From Ottelia alismoides (lineage: Eukaryota; Streptophyta; Magnoliopsida; Alismatales; Hydrocharitaceae): a stretch of 64,000 nucleotides of DNA. Numbering within the stretch: position 1 is the first letter of the stretch; the number at the start of each line of letters is the position of its first letter. The notes under the pieces were generated by a model. The model saw only the letters and a program-made list of their open reading frames with translations, ran no database searches and was not told the origin of the DNA. This document shows positions 22,633-35,145 of the stretch, piece after piece. Both the position numbers and the translations under genes were made by a program. Location: the NCBI GenBank assembly GCA_037367405.1, contig JAZKJV010005536.1, positions 124,001 through 188,000 on the forward strand. The letters run 5' to 3'.

Positions 22633-25463
22633 TTGTCGCCCACGTGGCCCGCTACTTCTTTACCACCCGTCGCATAACTACGATGTCAGGTCCATCCGTA
22701 TGGATTAGATCATGGTTGTTCCTCTCCGCCCACTCCTCGATCGTCTGATCTCCTGATCAGATTTAATCCCCTCTGCGCCTTTGTGCCTATTTCTTGGTTG
22801 TTGGATCATGGGATCCAATGGTCTTCAACCCGTCATCTACCTCCAACTCCCCTCTCTCTCACACGATTCCCCTTCTCGATGGCCCTTCTTCTCCACGTTC
22901 TCTCTTAACTACCTCAGACCACCTCTCCACTCATTGATCACTCCCTGGCATTGACCTACCCACACTCATACACGTGGAACCCTCTACTCTCCATGAACCA
23001 CTTTCTAGGGCAATCGTAAGGCGACTGTAGCCTCAACGTTCACCACTTGGTAATAGTCCTTCACCCCCTCTCATATTCGCCTCCTCCGACCAATTTTACG
23101 TGGGTCCACCCTCGAACGGAGGTTCCACCCAAGCTTTTTTCCCTCCCCGTGACAGGGGGAGGTAGAATCGAGTCGATCATGGCCGAATCCTCTTGGTGTC
23201 GACCCATGGCTGGGGGAGTTCAACGAAGACTGGAGTGCCCTCAAGTGCTCAGCCCACACTACGATTCGACTTGTGTTGTTCTTCAATCTTCCAGGTAAGT
23301 AGCCTTTGTTTTTCATGGTGTTTTTTTTGAATTAATTAGTACATACAAAAACCCCATCTTCTATTGAGATCGCCTTAATATTTCTCGCACCACATTCATT
23401 CACGCTCACAAGCTCATTCGCCGCCTTTCTTCTTCCAGAACCTCATCCATCCTAGGCAATCTCCTCCGCACATGATAGAGGAGAACACAATTTGGGCACC
23501 ATGATCTGCCACTTCATGCATCAACTCTGAGCTCCCATCCATCCTCTGTGATGGAGAGATAGAAATCGAGTGCGAAGAAGGAGATTGTTGTCGGCAAGAT
23601 CCACACCATTTCGTACGTGCTATAAGACCTCTATTTCTGCTTGCGATTTGTTCTCTATCCAAGAACCTGAAACGAAGATTTTGGAGCATCTGAAGCTCCA
23701 GTTTTTGCCATGATTCATCCATTTTCATCATCTTTTTCGTCAATATCTACTCCATGTAAGATCATATACCTTGATTTTGCATTGATTTCACTGTTTTATT
23801 ACACTCGATTTCTTTTGTTACTCTGAGATTTGAGTACCTATATACCTTCGCAAATCATCATTCAACCATGCATAGCCTCTTATTGTCTCTTTACATTTCT
23901 CCATATGTGTAATCACCTCGATTCTTCTCCAATCTTTCAATATCTGGAGACCCATTAGGGTTGGAATTCCATTACTAGCAAAAGCCATCCATTCCATCGC
24001 CACATAGTGGCTTTTTGTTTTGTTTTGGTTCTAACATTTGTAGGAATCAGCATGCTTTCATTTGTCAGAACTTGATCGGAGTCGATTAAAGCTACATCTT
24101 CGCAGATGAGAAGTCGTCATTCCAACATGCTAGGAGCTTTAGCATCTTGCTACCATCTCAGTATTCTTCGTGAGACCATTGTGACGCTCTTCAGAACTTC
24201 ATATTGACAAAAGGAGCACCGAGGAGGGAGGAGTATCTTGCTGGAGACCAGACCATCCTCCACTATATGTGGAGGAGCTCGTCCGAAGGATGTGTAGCAA
24301 TTGTTGTTGGATCTCCTTGACTTGGGTGTAATCCAACGGTTCTCACTGCACCACGATATCAGTTCAAGCACCATTCTGATCTTGTGGTTCGATTCAACCG
24401 AACCAAACTTGAAGCACAAGGCAGTGACGCATGGACTGAGCCTTACGCTCTACAGAGCGTAGCACATGACATGGTCGCGTCACGTGTGAGAGGGATACTT
24501 GCAGTGCCACACTTGTATTTCTTCATTTTGTAGATAAGTCACCCCACCATGGTGAAATTGCTTATTTATCAAGGACTTTCTATTTATTTGTGTTTAGTCT
24601 TATTTGGACCCATTTGTGATTAAATAAAGCAGTTTTTATTACATTTATGCCCCTATCTTGTTCCTTTAATATCTTGTGAACCATATTTCTATTATTAATG
24701 AAATTGGTGTCAATTGAAAGCTCTCGTTGTGATCTTTAATTAAGTGTAGTTATTTCACTATTTTGTTTTTTCATTCACTCTTAATTATTCAGAGAGCATA
24801 ATTTGCCTACTAAACCTTATATTTATCTTAAATTGAATTTTGTTTAGTTGAATCACATTCTTGATCACCTTGATTGCTCATCAAGTATTAGTTGGTTTCA
24901 CAAGTTAGTAAATTTCTTAATAATGAGCATATTTATGTGTTGTGCATGTATTTATTTTTGCATTGCATCATAGTTTTCTCCTGTAATATAAATGCATAAA
25001 ATGATTTAAAAATTTTGCATGAACCGTATTTTTTTGTGTATGCTTGACCTAGATGGCCTATAAATCACATAAATAAAATTTTACACCATAATTTAATTAA
25101 ATATTTGACCATGTCCTGGTGTTTGACCCTGAACTTACCCAGGATATAAACTAAACCAAGTCCACTTTATAGAGACTTTTGTATTGGTTTTGATTTATTG
25201 TTATTTGGTCATATTACAACGATTGATAATTATAATATCCATTCATCAGTCCATTAGTTCACAACTCAATGCGTGAAGCTGTGAGAGTTCAGCTTTTTAT
25301 CTTGTAAGTTTTGATTTTTGTTTTTATACAATCTTTCTAGATTAAGCTAATGCTAACTCTATTAGGAGAGTGAGTATTACCAGACAAGCATCATGTACTT
25401 CCCACATCCTTTGTAACTTGTAGCATGTACTTTTTTAGGTCCTTGTTATCGGATAAGGGTGTG
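22633..25463 (+). mobile_element. Probable degenerate LTR/leader of an Athila-like element, plus strand
   Basis: No gene. A GC-moderate first half and AT-rich second half, a splice-donor-like CAG/GTAAGT at about 23,294-23,301, and blocks such as 'attaaataaagcagttttta' in the second half recall the organisation of the inner element's LTR. I could not find its ends. The small ORFs (23,047-23,298; minus 23,414-23,743, 23,818-24,003, 24,150-24,419) show no domain. The next five bases are the TSD of the large Athila-type element. Confidence 0.3.
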
Positions 25464-27686
25464 TTAATTGCAAAATCATGGAATTACCCTCTTATCAGTG
25501 CCAAATTAATGTTCGAATTTCGTTGTAGGTAGGTAATTTTGGATCGATTAAAAACCACTTAATTAATTTCTTAATTAAATACAAGCGGTCAACTTTTTTT
25601 ACCTGGGAATCCAAGCTCGAACTCAGGGAGACAACTATCTCCTTAGTTTGGTTTTTAGTAGATCTCGAAGTTAGGTTTTTAAAGAGGTTTTTTTATTTTT
25701 AAATACAAAAATGAGGTAAATGCAATTTTGGCAATGTTAAAGGGAAAAACTGTAATCTCGATCAAATAAATTCCAAAAAACTTAAAACTTGGCCAGAATG
25801 TTAAATATGATGAAATTAGATTACTGTAATTTTTTGGAATTTTTGATGCAATATGAATATTCAATAATTAAAAGAATGTAGATAATGAGATTTTCAATAA
25901 TAATATATAATAAATATTAAATCTACTTATTTTCAGGACTTAAAATAATATAAGATACATCACTAGGTAATATATCTCAGAAAATCCTAGACCCTAAAAA
26001 TGTTGGATTTAATACCAATTAAAAATTAATTAGTGAAAGGCACAAAATAATTTTTATAGAGAAAAATATGCATGCAAATGTAATTCTTTTTGGGACAATG
26101 TAAATAGCAATTAATTCTACTATAGGTGAATTTTTGGCCATTTTTGAAGATATAGTTAATTAACTATGAATTTCATAGCAATCAGTGTGCAAAATATGCA
26201 AGATTCCATAATAATATTAATTATCAAATAACCACAACGCATAAAAATATAATGAATATGCCACAATGTAGAGAATTAGTTGTAGAACACGGTGTCATTT
26301 TTTAAATAATTAAATAATGTTCAAATGATAAAGGAAAGATAGGGGTCTGTTTACAATTACAAAAAATAGAATAATAAAAAATGCAGAGTATGGACTTAAT
26401 AGTAATTGCTAGACCCCCTAGGGGTTAACTTACAAAATTCCCAATGTGTCACGTGCGAAGCACATGACCTATGGGCTGGGGGTTCCTCCTATAGTTGGTG
26501 TAAATGTGGGGGCCTTCTTCGCAAAGAGTCCACTAGGGCACGTACGAGGCACGTGCCTGATCTAAGGTGGGGTGTTGTGCAATTAGGCAGACCTCCAGGG
26601 ACTTCTCTTGCAACTGTCCCAAGGAGCAACTGCTCATCATGTTCCGTTTATGGATTTCATGCCAGACTACAGGGGCGGAGGACCAGCGGCCCAAGGTGGA
26701 GGATGATGGCGAGCTAGTGCGTAGGCATTCAGACCGGAGGTACAGACGGGCTGAGGACTGCTCGTGGTGGGGTAACTAAAAGCATACCAACGTGAGGCAT
26801 GACAAGAGCTGATGATCGATCGAAGTTGATGGAGGGAACTTGGTCGATACACGACCGTCAAGTGCGTTGGAGCTCCATGCGTGGGCGTCCATGGCTGTAC
26901 ACGTGATTGTCGTTAGCGATGGAACGTGCTAGAGTGGCATGGCCGAAGTGGATGCCGGTGGTAATGATGGCCTGCTGGTGTGGATGGCAGTCGCGATCTG
27001 CGAGCTTGGACGATTGGTGGGCGGCGGCTTCTGGTGAAGGCGTCGATAGCTCACGGTGCAGCTTCGCTCCAGTGGTGGAAGAACGGTGGCATGAGGGTGC
27101 TATGCGCGGTGGAAGGCAGTGTGTGATAGAAGTTGAGGTGGCGCGGAGTACATCTGAATGCGGCTGGGTGGTTGTACGCAAGAGGGGTCGGCTGAAGGGA
27201 GAGCTGAGGCCGATGCATCGGTGGGGAATGAGCGGAGCAAGAAGATGAAAGGTGGAATGATGAGTGAGGCGAGGAGGAAAAGATCATGGGTAGGTGATTT
27301 GGCAGAGATGAAGCTCAAGGAGCGATGAGATCAATGGTGAAGAGGAAGAACAAAGAAAATAGAGGAAAAGATGCGGCACAATGGAGGAGGAAGAGGGGGA
27401 AGAAGAAGGGAAACAGGATTACCTGGAGATATGGTTCACCTAGAGAACGTCGTGCTCAAGGAGCGGGACGTGGTCGTCGTCTGCAAAGAGCTGAGGTGAT
27501 GAAGCTCTGAGGCTTGGCGAAGGTGGGTGGATTCCTCGGCAATGAAGCTTCATGCTATGGATCGCCTAGACACAGAGCTCATCTTTGCCTCCTAATGATT
27601 CTTCCTTCGTGTTGTCACCATTAAGGTTCCTAGGGCTGGAGCTCACTCTTTTTGATGGTGGATGCAGGCTGTTGAAGATGTGGTGG

Positions 27687-27700
27687 AGTTATATAGGGAG
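27687..27700 (-). promoter_or_regulatory. TATA box in the 3' LTR
   Basis: The minus strand reads CTCCCTATATAACT; the same sequence is kept in the 5' LTR. In this copy it would direct transcription toward lower coordinates, out of the element. Confidence 0.55.
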
Positions 27701-27855
27701 AAGGAAGAGGAGATAAGGAGGATTGGCGAAGGGGTCAGACGGATGGTTGCGGAGCAGCGGCCGGTAGTGAGATAAGGGGAGAGGCATGCATGAGAAAGAG
27801 GGCTGATAGAGGTTGCAAGCGAGATAAGGATAGGCCCCCGACAGTTGTGGGTCCT

Positions 27856-27945
27856 GCGGGGGTTGGTGTTGAATGGAGATGGAGAAGAAGACCAGCATGT
27901 GCGGGGGTTGGTGTTGAATGGAGATGGAGAAGAAGACCAGCATGT
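27856..27945 (+). repeat. 45-bp tandem duplication, 3' LTR only
   Basis: Two units, 27,856-27,900 and 27,901-27,945, both beginning GCGGGGGTTGGTGTTGAATG and identical by eye. The 5' LTR has a single unit at about 51,018, so the duplication arose after insertion. Confidence 0.85.
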
Positions 27946-29082
27946 GTTGGGCACATGCGAAGAGGGGCATGCGACCAGCACGTTCCATGTAATTTTTTTA
28001 ATAAAAATGAACTAAAAAGGCGGTAAAAAATGAATGATACGTGGTAGCTCCAGGAGCTGTCACGTGTCAACTCCAGAAAATTCAGAAAAAGAAATACAAC
28101 GATAAATCGAAATGAAATAGTAATCGACCTCGGATCAAAAAGTGCTTAAAGCAAAAATTACTTGTCTCGATGAGATCTACAACTTTCATGAAGGGACCAA
28201 GAGCAAAAGAGGTAATCTGTACAAAGTGATATTTTTGAGGTACTCTACGTACATAAAATACCTTGATTTTTGGGTTTTGTAATTTTTGTGATTTTTAATT
28301 GAGAGAAAATCGAGAAAAATAATGATAAAATCAAAGGTAAATATTTAATACTTATTCTTATTTTTTTGTATTTTTAGTAAATAAGAAAATAGGGAAATAA
28401 AATAAATAAGAACATGGAAGATGTTTGTACAGATTTTCAAGGCACACTCGGACTCAGTTAGTTTCTTTTATTTTAGTCTTATTTTGGATTTGGATTTTAG
28501 TTAATTTTAATAAAACTTTCATCAAAAGAATATAAATAAAAAAGATATAGAAAATAATGGATTAATTATGTACATAAAATAATTGGTCAAAATCAGGGAA
28601 AACACAAAATGCGCAAAAGAGGCCCAAAACCCAACTTTCGCATATGAGGTCCGATTTTTATGAAATTGGTCTTGTTTTGAAAGTCTTTGAGTATGTATTA
28701 CTTTAAAAGTAAGTAGACCTAAATCGGACATTGTATGAGGAAGATATGGGTGTTTTAATCTGTCTATTCTAAATTGGGATTTTGTCTCACGGACCAATTA
28801 TTTGAGTTAATATTTTTTTATTTTTCATTTGATCTTGTTAGTAATATGTACACAATTCAGGTGGTTTGAGGTCAATCGGAGCTAGCATGAATTAGTTAAA
28901 AAGCATGAAGTTGGGTGGAAATATGAAGATGATTATGAATGCAATTATGCATTCTAAAATAGATATATTAATTCTATGTGCATCAATGGCAAAAATGTGG
29001 ATTAAAATGATGAAATGCAGCTAACTACTCGGGAACGAAGCTCTATTTTCATCTTTTAGTATGATGAATCATGGATTCATCA

Positions 29083-29118
29083 ACCCCCTATGCTTAAACC
29101 TTGCTCGTCCCCGAGCAA
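29083..29118 (-). promoter_or_regulatory. Polypurine tract and adjoining hairpin
   Basis: On minus, TTTAAGCATAGGGGGT directly precedes the LTR and would prime plus-strand DNA synthesis. Just upstream is a perfect hairpin, TTGCTCG/CGAGCAA with a 4-nt loop (29,101-29,118). A GGGGACGAGCAA-like word next to the PPT is common in plant Ty3-gypsy elements. Confidence 0.75.
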
Positions 29119-30376
29119 CTAAAACGAAATGCAAAAGTGAAATGATTTGGGTTCTAAACCAAAGTCATGAAGAAAAGGTGAAAATGGAGCTAGACCCACC
29201 ATTTGGATTAATAGTGTGGCGGAATTTCTGTGAGACTTAGGGTTTTAAAATCAACAGCCCTCGAGTTCTACATATCATTATAATGGATTCGGCTAAGAAG
29301 TCATCTTAGATAAATCCTTATCCCAAAGCATATCCCATGAACATTGAACAATTGTCTCATGTGTGTGAAAGGTTTTAGCTCTCCCCATCAAGAATGCCGG
29401 AATACCATACAAACCCCCCTCCCAGTAACTCATCCTCGGGGAGTCGGGTATTTCCTTCTAAGGTATGTTGCGTTGTGTTCACAATCGAAAGGGGTAGAAA
29501 TTAGAAGAAGGGGAAAAGAACTGGAGGATGACCAGTGTAGTCACCTCTTTTTGTGAAGTTGGTCAGTTTAGCCAAGTCTCCACCAAGATCTGCAGGTTTT
29601 CTTAAAGCTTGGACCTTTTTGGTCAAATATTTATTTGATGATTTGGCTTTTTTCAGTATGGATTTTTGGTAACTCTGCATGGATCTTTTGTGCCCCTAGG
29701 GATATGGAATCTTTTTTCCCCGTACATGTTTTGGGATCTTAGAAAATTGTGCCCAGCCATCCATCCCTTTTCTTAAGCTTTATTTCAATCCATACTCCAG
29801 TCTTTAGATGTCCACGCTACCATAAAAGAGACCCGCACAGTCTTCCAACACCCCATCTGAGTTGAGCTAAGTGCATAGTGCGAGAGAACTTATTAATTCC
29901 CTACTTAAAAGCTATACCCAGAATTAGGAGACTAGGTTAGACACTAAGAGTCAAAGGCTGCACATTATCATGCGAAACTCAAAGAATTAAGTCAAATGAC
30001 CAGAAGTTTCTAAAATCCTCTTTCTCGGTGAAGTTCCTCCGGAAATTAGGTAGATTAAGGCCAAGTCAAGACCACTCTCCACTTCTACTCATAACTTAGT
30101 TTAGAACCCAATAACTTTTCTCTTTGCATATGCTCGATATGCAAATGAAATGCATATGTTATGTAGTGCAATATCAATGTTTTCCTTTTCTGTCATTTCA
30201 TTTTTTTTCTTTTTTTTGTATGAATGCAAGGATGATATGCAACCGTAAAGAGATTTTCATCATTTTTTTCATTCATTTTTTGAACTTTTACCCATCCCAT
30301 AATTATTGCATAATATATACAGAAATAAGTGAAAGTACGATCTATGGATAAAGTATATATGTCATATACACACCCC
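29119..30376 (-). other. Athila 3' untranslated/decayed region
   Basis: No ORF with a recognisable domain. In Athila elements an env-like gene can sit between integrase and the 3' LTR. I see no signal peptide or transmembrane ORF here, so it is absent or decayed beyond recognition. Confidence 0.4.
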
Positions 30377-30757
30377 TATACTTAGTGTGTGTTATGTACT
30401 CAGAGCATAAGAAGCGACAAGAAGACATAGCACGCGCTAAGCATAGGAGAGTGAAGAAAAATAAAATAAAAAAGATTACAAATGTCAACCACCTCCCTAT
30501 ACTTAGGCTTTGGTGAGCCTAAGTATAGAAGAAGATCAAAAAGTGGAGTGATTGAGGTCGAAAGGAGAATTGGATGAATATATACAGGATGAGCATCGAT
30601 CCCCCTATACTTAGGCTCTGGTCAGCATAAGTAAAGGATAGGAGTGAGTATGAGAACCGATGAAATCTGGAGAATATACTGAGCGAATGGATATTAGAAT
30701 GATGAGTAAATACAGATGGCATTGCCCCCCCCCATACTTAGGCCTTGGCCTAAGTCT
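30377..30757 (-). repeat. Array of four CTTAG/CTAAGTATA hairpins
   Basis: Four inverted repeats: 30,377-30,397 with 30,425-30,445 (21-bp arms, 17 matches); 30,497-30,509 with 30,516-30,528 (perfect 13-bp stem, 6-nt loop); 30,606-30,617 with 30,624-30,636 (imperfect); 30,734-30,744 with 30,747-30,757 (11-bp arms, one mismatch). On minus most arms end AAGTATAGGGG-like, echoing the PPT (AAGCATAGGGGG). The same type of array occurs in the nested element at 39.2-39.7 kb. Function unknown. Confidence 0.8.
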
Positions 30758-31206
30758 AGGAAAAAAATATACAAGGGAACCGATGGGGGCAGGGAAAGGG
30801 TGGGTAAGGTACAGATCTGAAAGTGATGCGAATTCATGCGTTCCCTAAGATAAGATCATGGGATTCTGGGATGCGCATGAATGAGATCTCCTCAACTTGG
30901 TCTAGCTACTCATATATCCTACAAAGTGCTTCAGCAGTTGCCAATTCACAATGAACAGTTGTGATTTATATGTAAGCTCTGAAATCCATACACTGATGTT
31001 CGCATTCACTTCTCTGACAATGAAGGGTCCCGTCCATTTTGATTTCAACTTGCCCTGAAAATTCTTCAACCTGGCGTTGAATAACCACGCATTCTGTCCT
31101 GGGACAAAATTCTTTCGTCTGATGTGTTGATAATGTCAATGCTTGATTCTGTCTTTGTAAATCACATTGTTATCATATGCCTTGTTTTTTATTTCTAAAA
31201 GCTCAT

Positions 31207-32110
31207 TTAGATCCATCTTTCTGCTATGTTATCGTTCATGAGTATTCCAGTCACTTTATTTAATGCCCATTCGGATTTTTGTATCAACTTAGCGAGTAGA
31301 TGACATGGCTTTCCATAAAATATCCTGAATGGGGAGTTTCCAAGCGAGATCTTGTAAGTTGTCCAGTATGCCCATAGAACTTGGTCCAAGAGTTGGGACC
31401 CGTTCTTCCTGTCAGGGTGGACTAGCTTCTGCAAAATGCCCTTCACCTCTCTATTCAACACCTCAAACATGCCATTTGATTGTGGATGGTATGGACTAGC
31501 GACACGGTGTTCGATGTCGTGGTCTTTTGTTAACTTTCTCATTTCCTTGTTAACAAAGTGGTTAACCCCATTAGAGATGATGACTTTGGGAACCCCGAAC
31601 CATGAAATCATGTGATCTTTCATGAACTTGCAGACAGTTTTTTTATTTGCGGCTCGGGTAGGGATAGCTTCCACCCATCTAGAGGGATAATCAACCTCCA
31701 AGAGAATGTGCTCATAACCATTGTTGTTAGGGAATGGGCCCATGAAATCTATTCCCCATGCATCAAAAACATCAACCATAATGACTGGTTGCATGGACAT
31801 TACATCTTTTGGACCGAAAATTCCTCCCATTCTCTGACATACCAGGCATGACCTAACAAATACAGATGCATCTCAAACAGGGTCGGCCAGTATAAGCCAC
31901 ATTGAAGCACTTTCCAAGTGATCCTCTTCTGAAGTGATGTCCTTCTGCCTCCAAGGAATGGAAGTAGGTGAGGAAACTCATGTATTCCTCCTGAGGAATA
32001 CATCTTCACCAGATACAATCCGGACCTTCGAAAAAAAGAACGGATCCTCCCAATGGTATTTCTAAGATTTCGACTTAAGTTGGTCAATGCTGCTCTTGGG
32101 CCAATCATGG
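31207..32110 (-). pseudogene. pol: Athila integrase
   Basis: A 207-codon open segment (31,830-31,207) holds the catalytic core: VFDAWGIDFMGPFP (first Asp), YPSRWVEAIPTRAANKKTV, WFGVPKVIISNGVNHFVNKE (the second catalytic Asp of the usual ISDG replaced by Asn), SPYHPQSNGMFEVLNREVKG (E present in the E-V-x-N-R-E block) and LLDQVLWAYWTTYK. Upstream (32,108-31,800), in another frame, lies the decayed HHCC region (KVLQCGLYWPTLF; LVCQRMGG). It would catalyse cDNA insertion, but the N-for-D change and broken frame make it inactive. Confidence 0.85.
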
Positions 32111-33240
32111 GGAATTATCTTGTATACTAAGAAATTCACCATGTTGGCATACCGTGGAAGAAAGTAGACTGAACAGATTGACTCGTCAGGGAAGGAGTCT
32201 TTGATGGGATCCGTCTCAGAGGAACTAGGTGACTCTATGCGGGAGCGGTGATCAGCCAATGGTATCAAATAGAGGAGAAGGGATAAACAAGTATCACATG
32301 AGTTGTTCCAAGAGAGCACCAGATTTACCTCACTGCACTTTTTGAGGACTCGATCCAAATGAGATAGACAAGTATCAAATGAGTTGTCTTGGACCGAGAA
32401 GTCATCCATGAAGACCTACTGGAAATGGCCAACCATCTCAGCAAATATTGCAATAAGGCATCGTTGGAAAGTCCCCGGTGCATTACATAACCCAAAGGGC
32501 ATGCGTCTGAATGCATATGTACCGAATGGGCATGTAAAGTTGGTCTTTTCCTGGTCCTCTGGAGCGATAGCTATTTGGTTATAGCCCAAGTACCCTTCTA
32601 GAAAGCTGGTGAATTCTTTCCCTGCAAGTCTCTCTAGGATCTGGTCTATGAAGGGTAAGGGAAAATGATCCTTCTTTGTTGTGGCATTCAAGCGTCTGTA
32701 ATCCACACAGACACGCTATGACGTGGCTACTCATGTTGTAATCTCCTCTCCGTCCGAGTTGGTGAATGCTTGATGTCCCACCTTCTTAGAGACTACAGGA
32801 AGTGGTGCCACACACTTTGAATCAGAAATGGGATATATAAACCCCGCATCACACCATTTTTCGATTTCCTTCTTGACCACATCTCGTAAGTTTGTATTCA
32901 GCCTGCGGTAGGACTCACGAGAGGGTTTAGCACCTTCCTCAAGGTAAGTATGGTGTGAGCACAAAGTGAGGTTAATCCTACAAATATTGGACACGCTCCA
33001 GCCTATGGCCTTGTGGTTCTTTTCAAGAATCTCTAGCAAGTGAGATTCTTGTTCTCTAGTCAAGCTAGAACTGATAACGACTGGAAACTTCCGAGGTGGG
33101 CTCGCAAGGAAGGTGTATTTGAGTGTTGTGGGTAATGGTTTGAGCTCAGGTGAAGTGTGGTCATCAAGAACATCTGGCTCAATCAACTCTGGATCTGTGC
33201 TGATAATGGCTAGATCTGTCTCTGAAGTACTTGCCACCAA
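32062..33240 (-). pseudogene. pol: Athila reverse transcriptase, RNase H deleted
   Basis: 33,240-32,731 has the pre-RT linker and first RT block (REQESHLLEILEKNHKAIGW; KEIEKWCDAGFIYPISDSKC; VAPLPVVSKK). 32,706-32,416 continues MDYRRLNATTKKDHFPLPFI and GTYAFRRMPFGLCNAPGTFQ; 32,409 gives MDDFSVQDNSFDTCLSHLDR with the catalytic D-D. The text then jumps at about 32,283 to LADHRSRIE ... LPRYANMVNFL, the post-RNase H connection, so the thumb and all of RNase H are missing. A near-duplicate of about 25 bp (32,283-32,306 and 32,364-32,387) marks the deletion. Confidence 0.85.
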
Positions 33241-33586
33241 CTAAGTCAGCTCTGGAGTCGGATCATCAAAAGTGTCCAACCAGTTGGCAAAGGCCATGTC
33301 CGACTCATCATCCTTGTCCTCTGATTGACCTGAAGGGAACAGGTCTGATAAGCCTAAGTCGGCTTCTGAGTCATCGAGGGTCTAGGGAGATGCATGAGAA
33401 ACTTCTCCTATAGATAATATTTGATTCTATAGGAACTGTCTAACGGCCTCATCTACATTGTACTCTCCTGGTGAACCCAAGCTGTATGCTGCAGCCAATG
33501 ATCAACTGAGTCAACTCTGTAGCACTCAGCTTCAGACGAGAGATACTCTATACTGCTCTTCGAATCAGGTCCGGCCATTTCGTTTG

Positions 33587-33720
33587 CTACATCTCTAATT
33601 CTACACTTTCATCATGTGCATTAAAGCGTATCTTACCTAGAGTATAATCAAAGATAGCTCTGTTCGTCCTCAGAAAAGGGCGACCAAGTATGATCTGGGA
33701 ATCTTTCCATCTTAGGGGAC
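33587..33720 (-). pseudogene. pol: Athila protease, C-terminal half
   Basis: Minus-strand text PLRWKDSQIILGRPFLRTNR then AIFDYTLGKIRFNAHDES: the I-L-G-R-P-F-L block of plant Athila/Tat proteases. It is separated from its N-terminal half (44,320-44,540) by the nested element. The upstream part of the open frame here (33,721-33,796) is nested-LTR sequence, not protease. Confidence 0.8.
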
Positions 33721-34936
33721 TGATGAATCCATGATTCATTAACATTTCTGTCGCATTTTGTCTTAAAACCCTTAACAAATACATGTAAAGATCCATTAAT
33801 TCCCATATTTTATCAAAATCTCATTCATGAATAAAAATGCACCTTTATGCATCAAAAACATGTAAATAAATAAAAGAATAAATTTAAAGAAAAGAAAAGA
33901 AGGCAGATTGTAAATATGTATATATGTACAATATGACTTATAAATTATAAATATAGCTGCAAGATATATTTGTATAACCTAACCCTCGAGACCAAGTCAG
34001 CATGGATTGGTCGACAAACAAACAAGTAGGGGGAGATAAGGAAAGAAAATCGTAAAAATAATTTAATATACACTCTACGCATTCTTCACTATTTATAAAT
34101 TATCAAATCTTCATTGATTTTTAATTAATTCATATGTCCTTATTTTTTACCAAACTCTTTTCCTAATTATTTCTAAAAATGTATATAAAAATATAAAATA
34201 AGTTAAAAATATTACCTTGCATATATGTCAAGAAATCCAACTTTCAAATTGACAAATTCTCTACTTCCGAACATCTTAACTTTCTTATACGAACTCAAAT
34301 TTCACTCTACTCAATTTAAAATAAATAAAATAATATTCTCTAATTGGTGGAGGTGATTTCACTAAAATCGAAGTCCGTTAGCAAAAAGTCGATTTTGGGA
34401 CCTAATGACAACGGTGTTTCTAGGCTATTTATTTTATTTAGGACACATTATTTATAATTTTATAATTTTTTTATTTTTTTTAATTATTTTCGTGATCTTG
34501 TATTTTAACCATAATTTATTTAATAATTTTTGGAGCTTATTTATTATCTTAATTAAATCCAAGTCCCTAATTTATAGATGAAATTGAACTACATAACTTA
34601 TACCCGTATTTATTAATATATCTATTAAGTTATTGATATCCATAAAAATTTATAAAGAACTTATTTATTATTATAATAATTAATAAAATATAAAATTAAT
34701 ATGTAAGTATTTATTTATTAATTAAAAATCCAAAACCTATTTATTAAGTATTATTTATACCTATTCATTAATATAATATTTATATTTCATATTTTTTTAT
34801 TATTTATAAAAATTAAATAAACCATAATTTAAATAAATTAATTATTTACACTTTTCATATTTATACCTATTTAAAATAACGTTATTTACTAATTAATATC
34901 TAATTTATAATATATATATTCATCATCTAGCCAACT

Positions 34937-34960
34937 AGGTGCTGACACGTGTCAGCACCT
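34937..34960. promoter_or_regulatory. 24-bp perfect palindrome containing a G-box
   Basis: The half-site AGGTGCTGACAC is followed directly by its exact complement, giving ACACGTGT at the centre, a G-box/ABRE-type core bound by plant bZIP and bHLH factors. It lies about 180 bp upstream of the TATA box. The 3' LTR copy (about 42,574-42,597) keeps GACACGTGTC but has decayed outer arms. Confidence 0.65.
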
Positions 34961-35133
34961 TGTGTCTTCTTCTCCAAGAAGTTGTTGCAGCTTCTGTTCT
35001 ACCGGCCGAATTTCAACAAATTCTACCTGACATCTCCTAACCTATACATCCAATCTAAACCTTCCACTCTCATCTCCTAACAACCCTAATCCACGCCTAC
35101 TACTGATTTATACCTAACTCCCCTTTGATCGTC

Positions 35134-35145
35134 ATATATATATCC
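35134..35145 (+). promoter_or_regulatory. TATA box of the nested element's 5' LTR
   Basis: ATATATATATCC at 35,134-35,145, followed by CTTGAACATCGCACATTCAC. The 3' LTR counterpart reads CCTATATAAATCC (about 42,770), embedded in the same flanks (TTTGATCGTC ... TTGAACATCG), which supports a conserved promoter. Confidence 0.55.

Larger units (their letters stand above)
25469..29082 (-). mobile_element. 3' LTR of the Athila-type element
   Basis: 3614 bp, organised as AT-rich, GC-rich (26.4-28.0 kb), AT-rich. On minus it begins TGATGAATCCATGATTC at 29,082 and ends with the complement of TGCAAAATC at 25,469. A minus-strand TATA box lies at 27,687-27,700. G-box words (CACGTG) at 28,061 sit upstream of it. 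Short ORFs in the GC-rich part recur in the other LTR and are not genes. A 45-bp tandem duplication distinguishes this copy. Confidence 0.92.

Noticed and set aside
26406..27510. Several ORFs of 60-113 codons on both strands (and counterparts at 49,735-51,227)
   Set aside because: They lie in the GC-rich middle of the two Athila LTRs, differ between copies by stops and frames, and have no domain. They are LTR sequence, not genes.
29119..31200. Search for an env-like gene downstream of the Athila integrase
   Set aside because: No ORF with a signal peptide or transmembrane segments; frames are short and stop-ridden.
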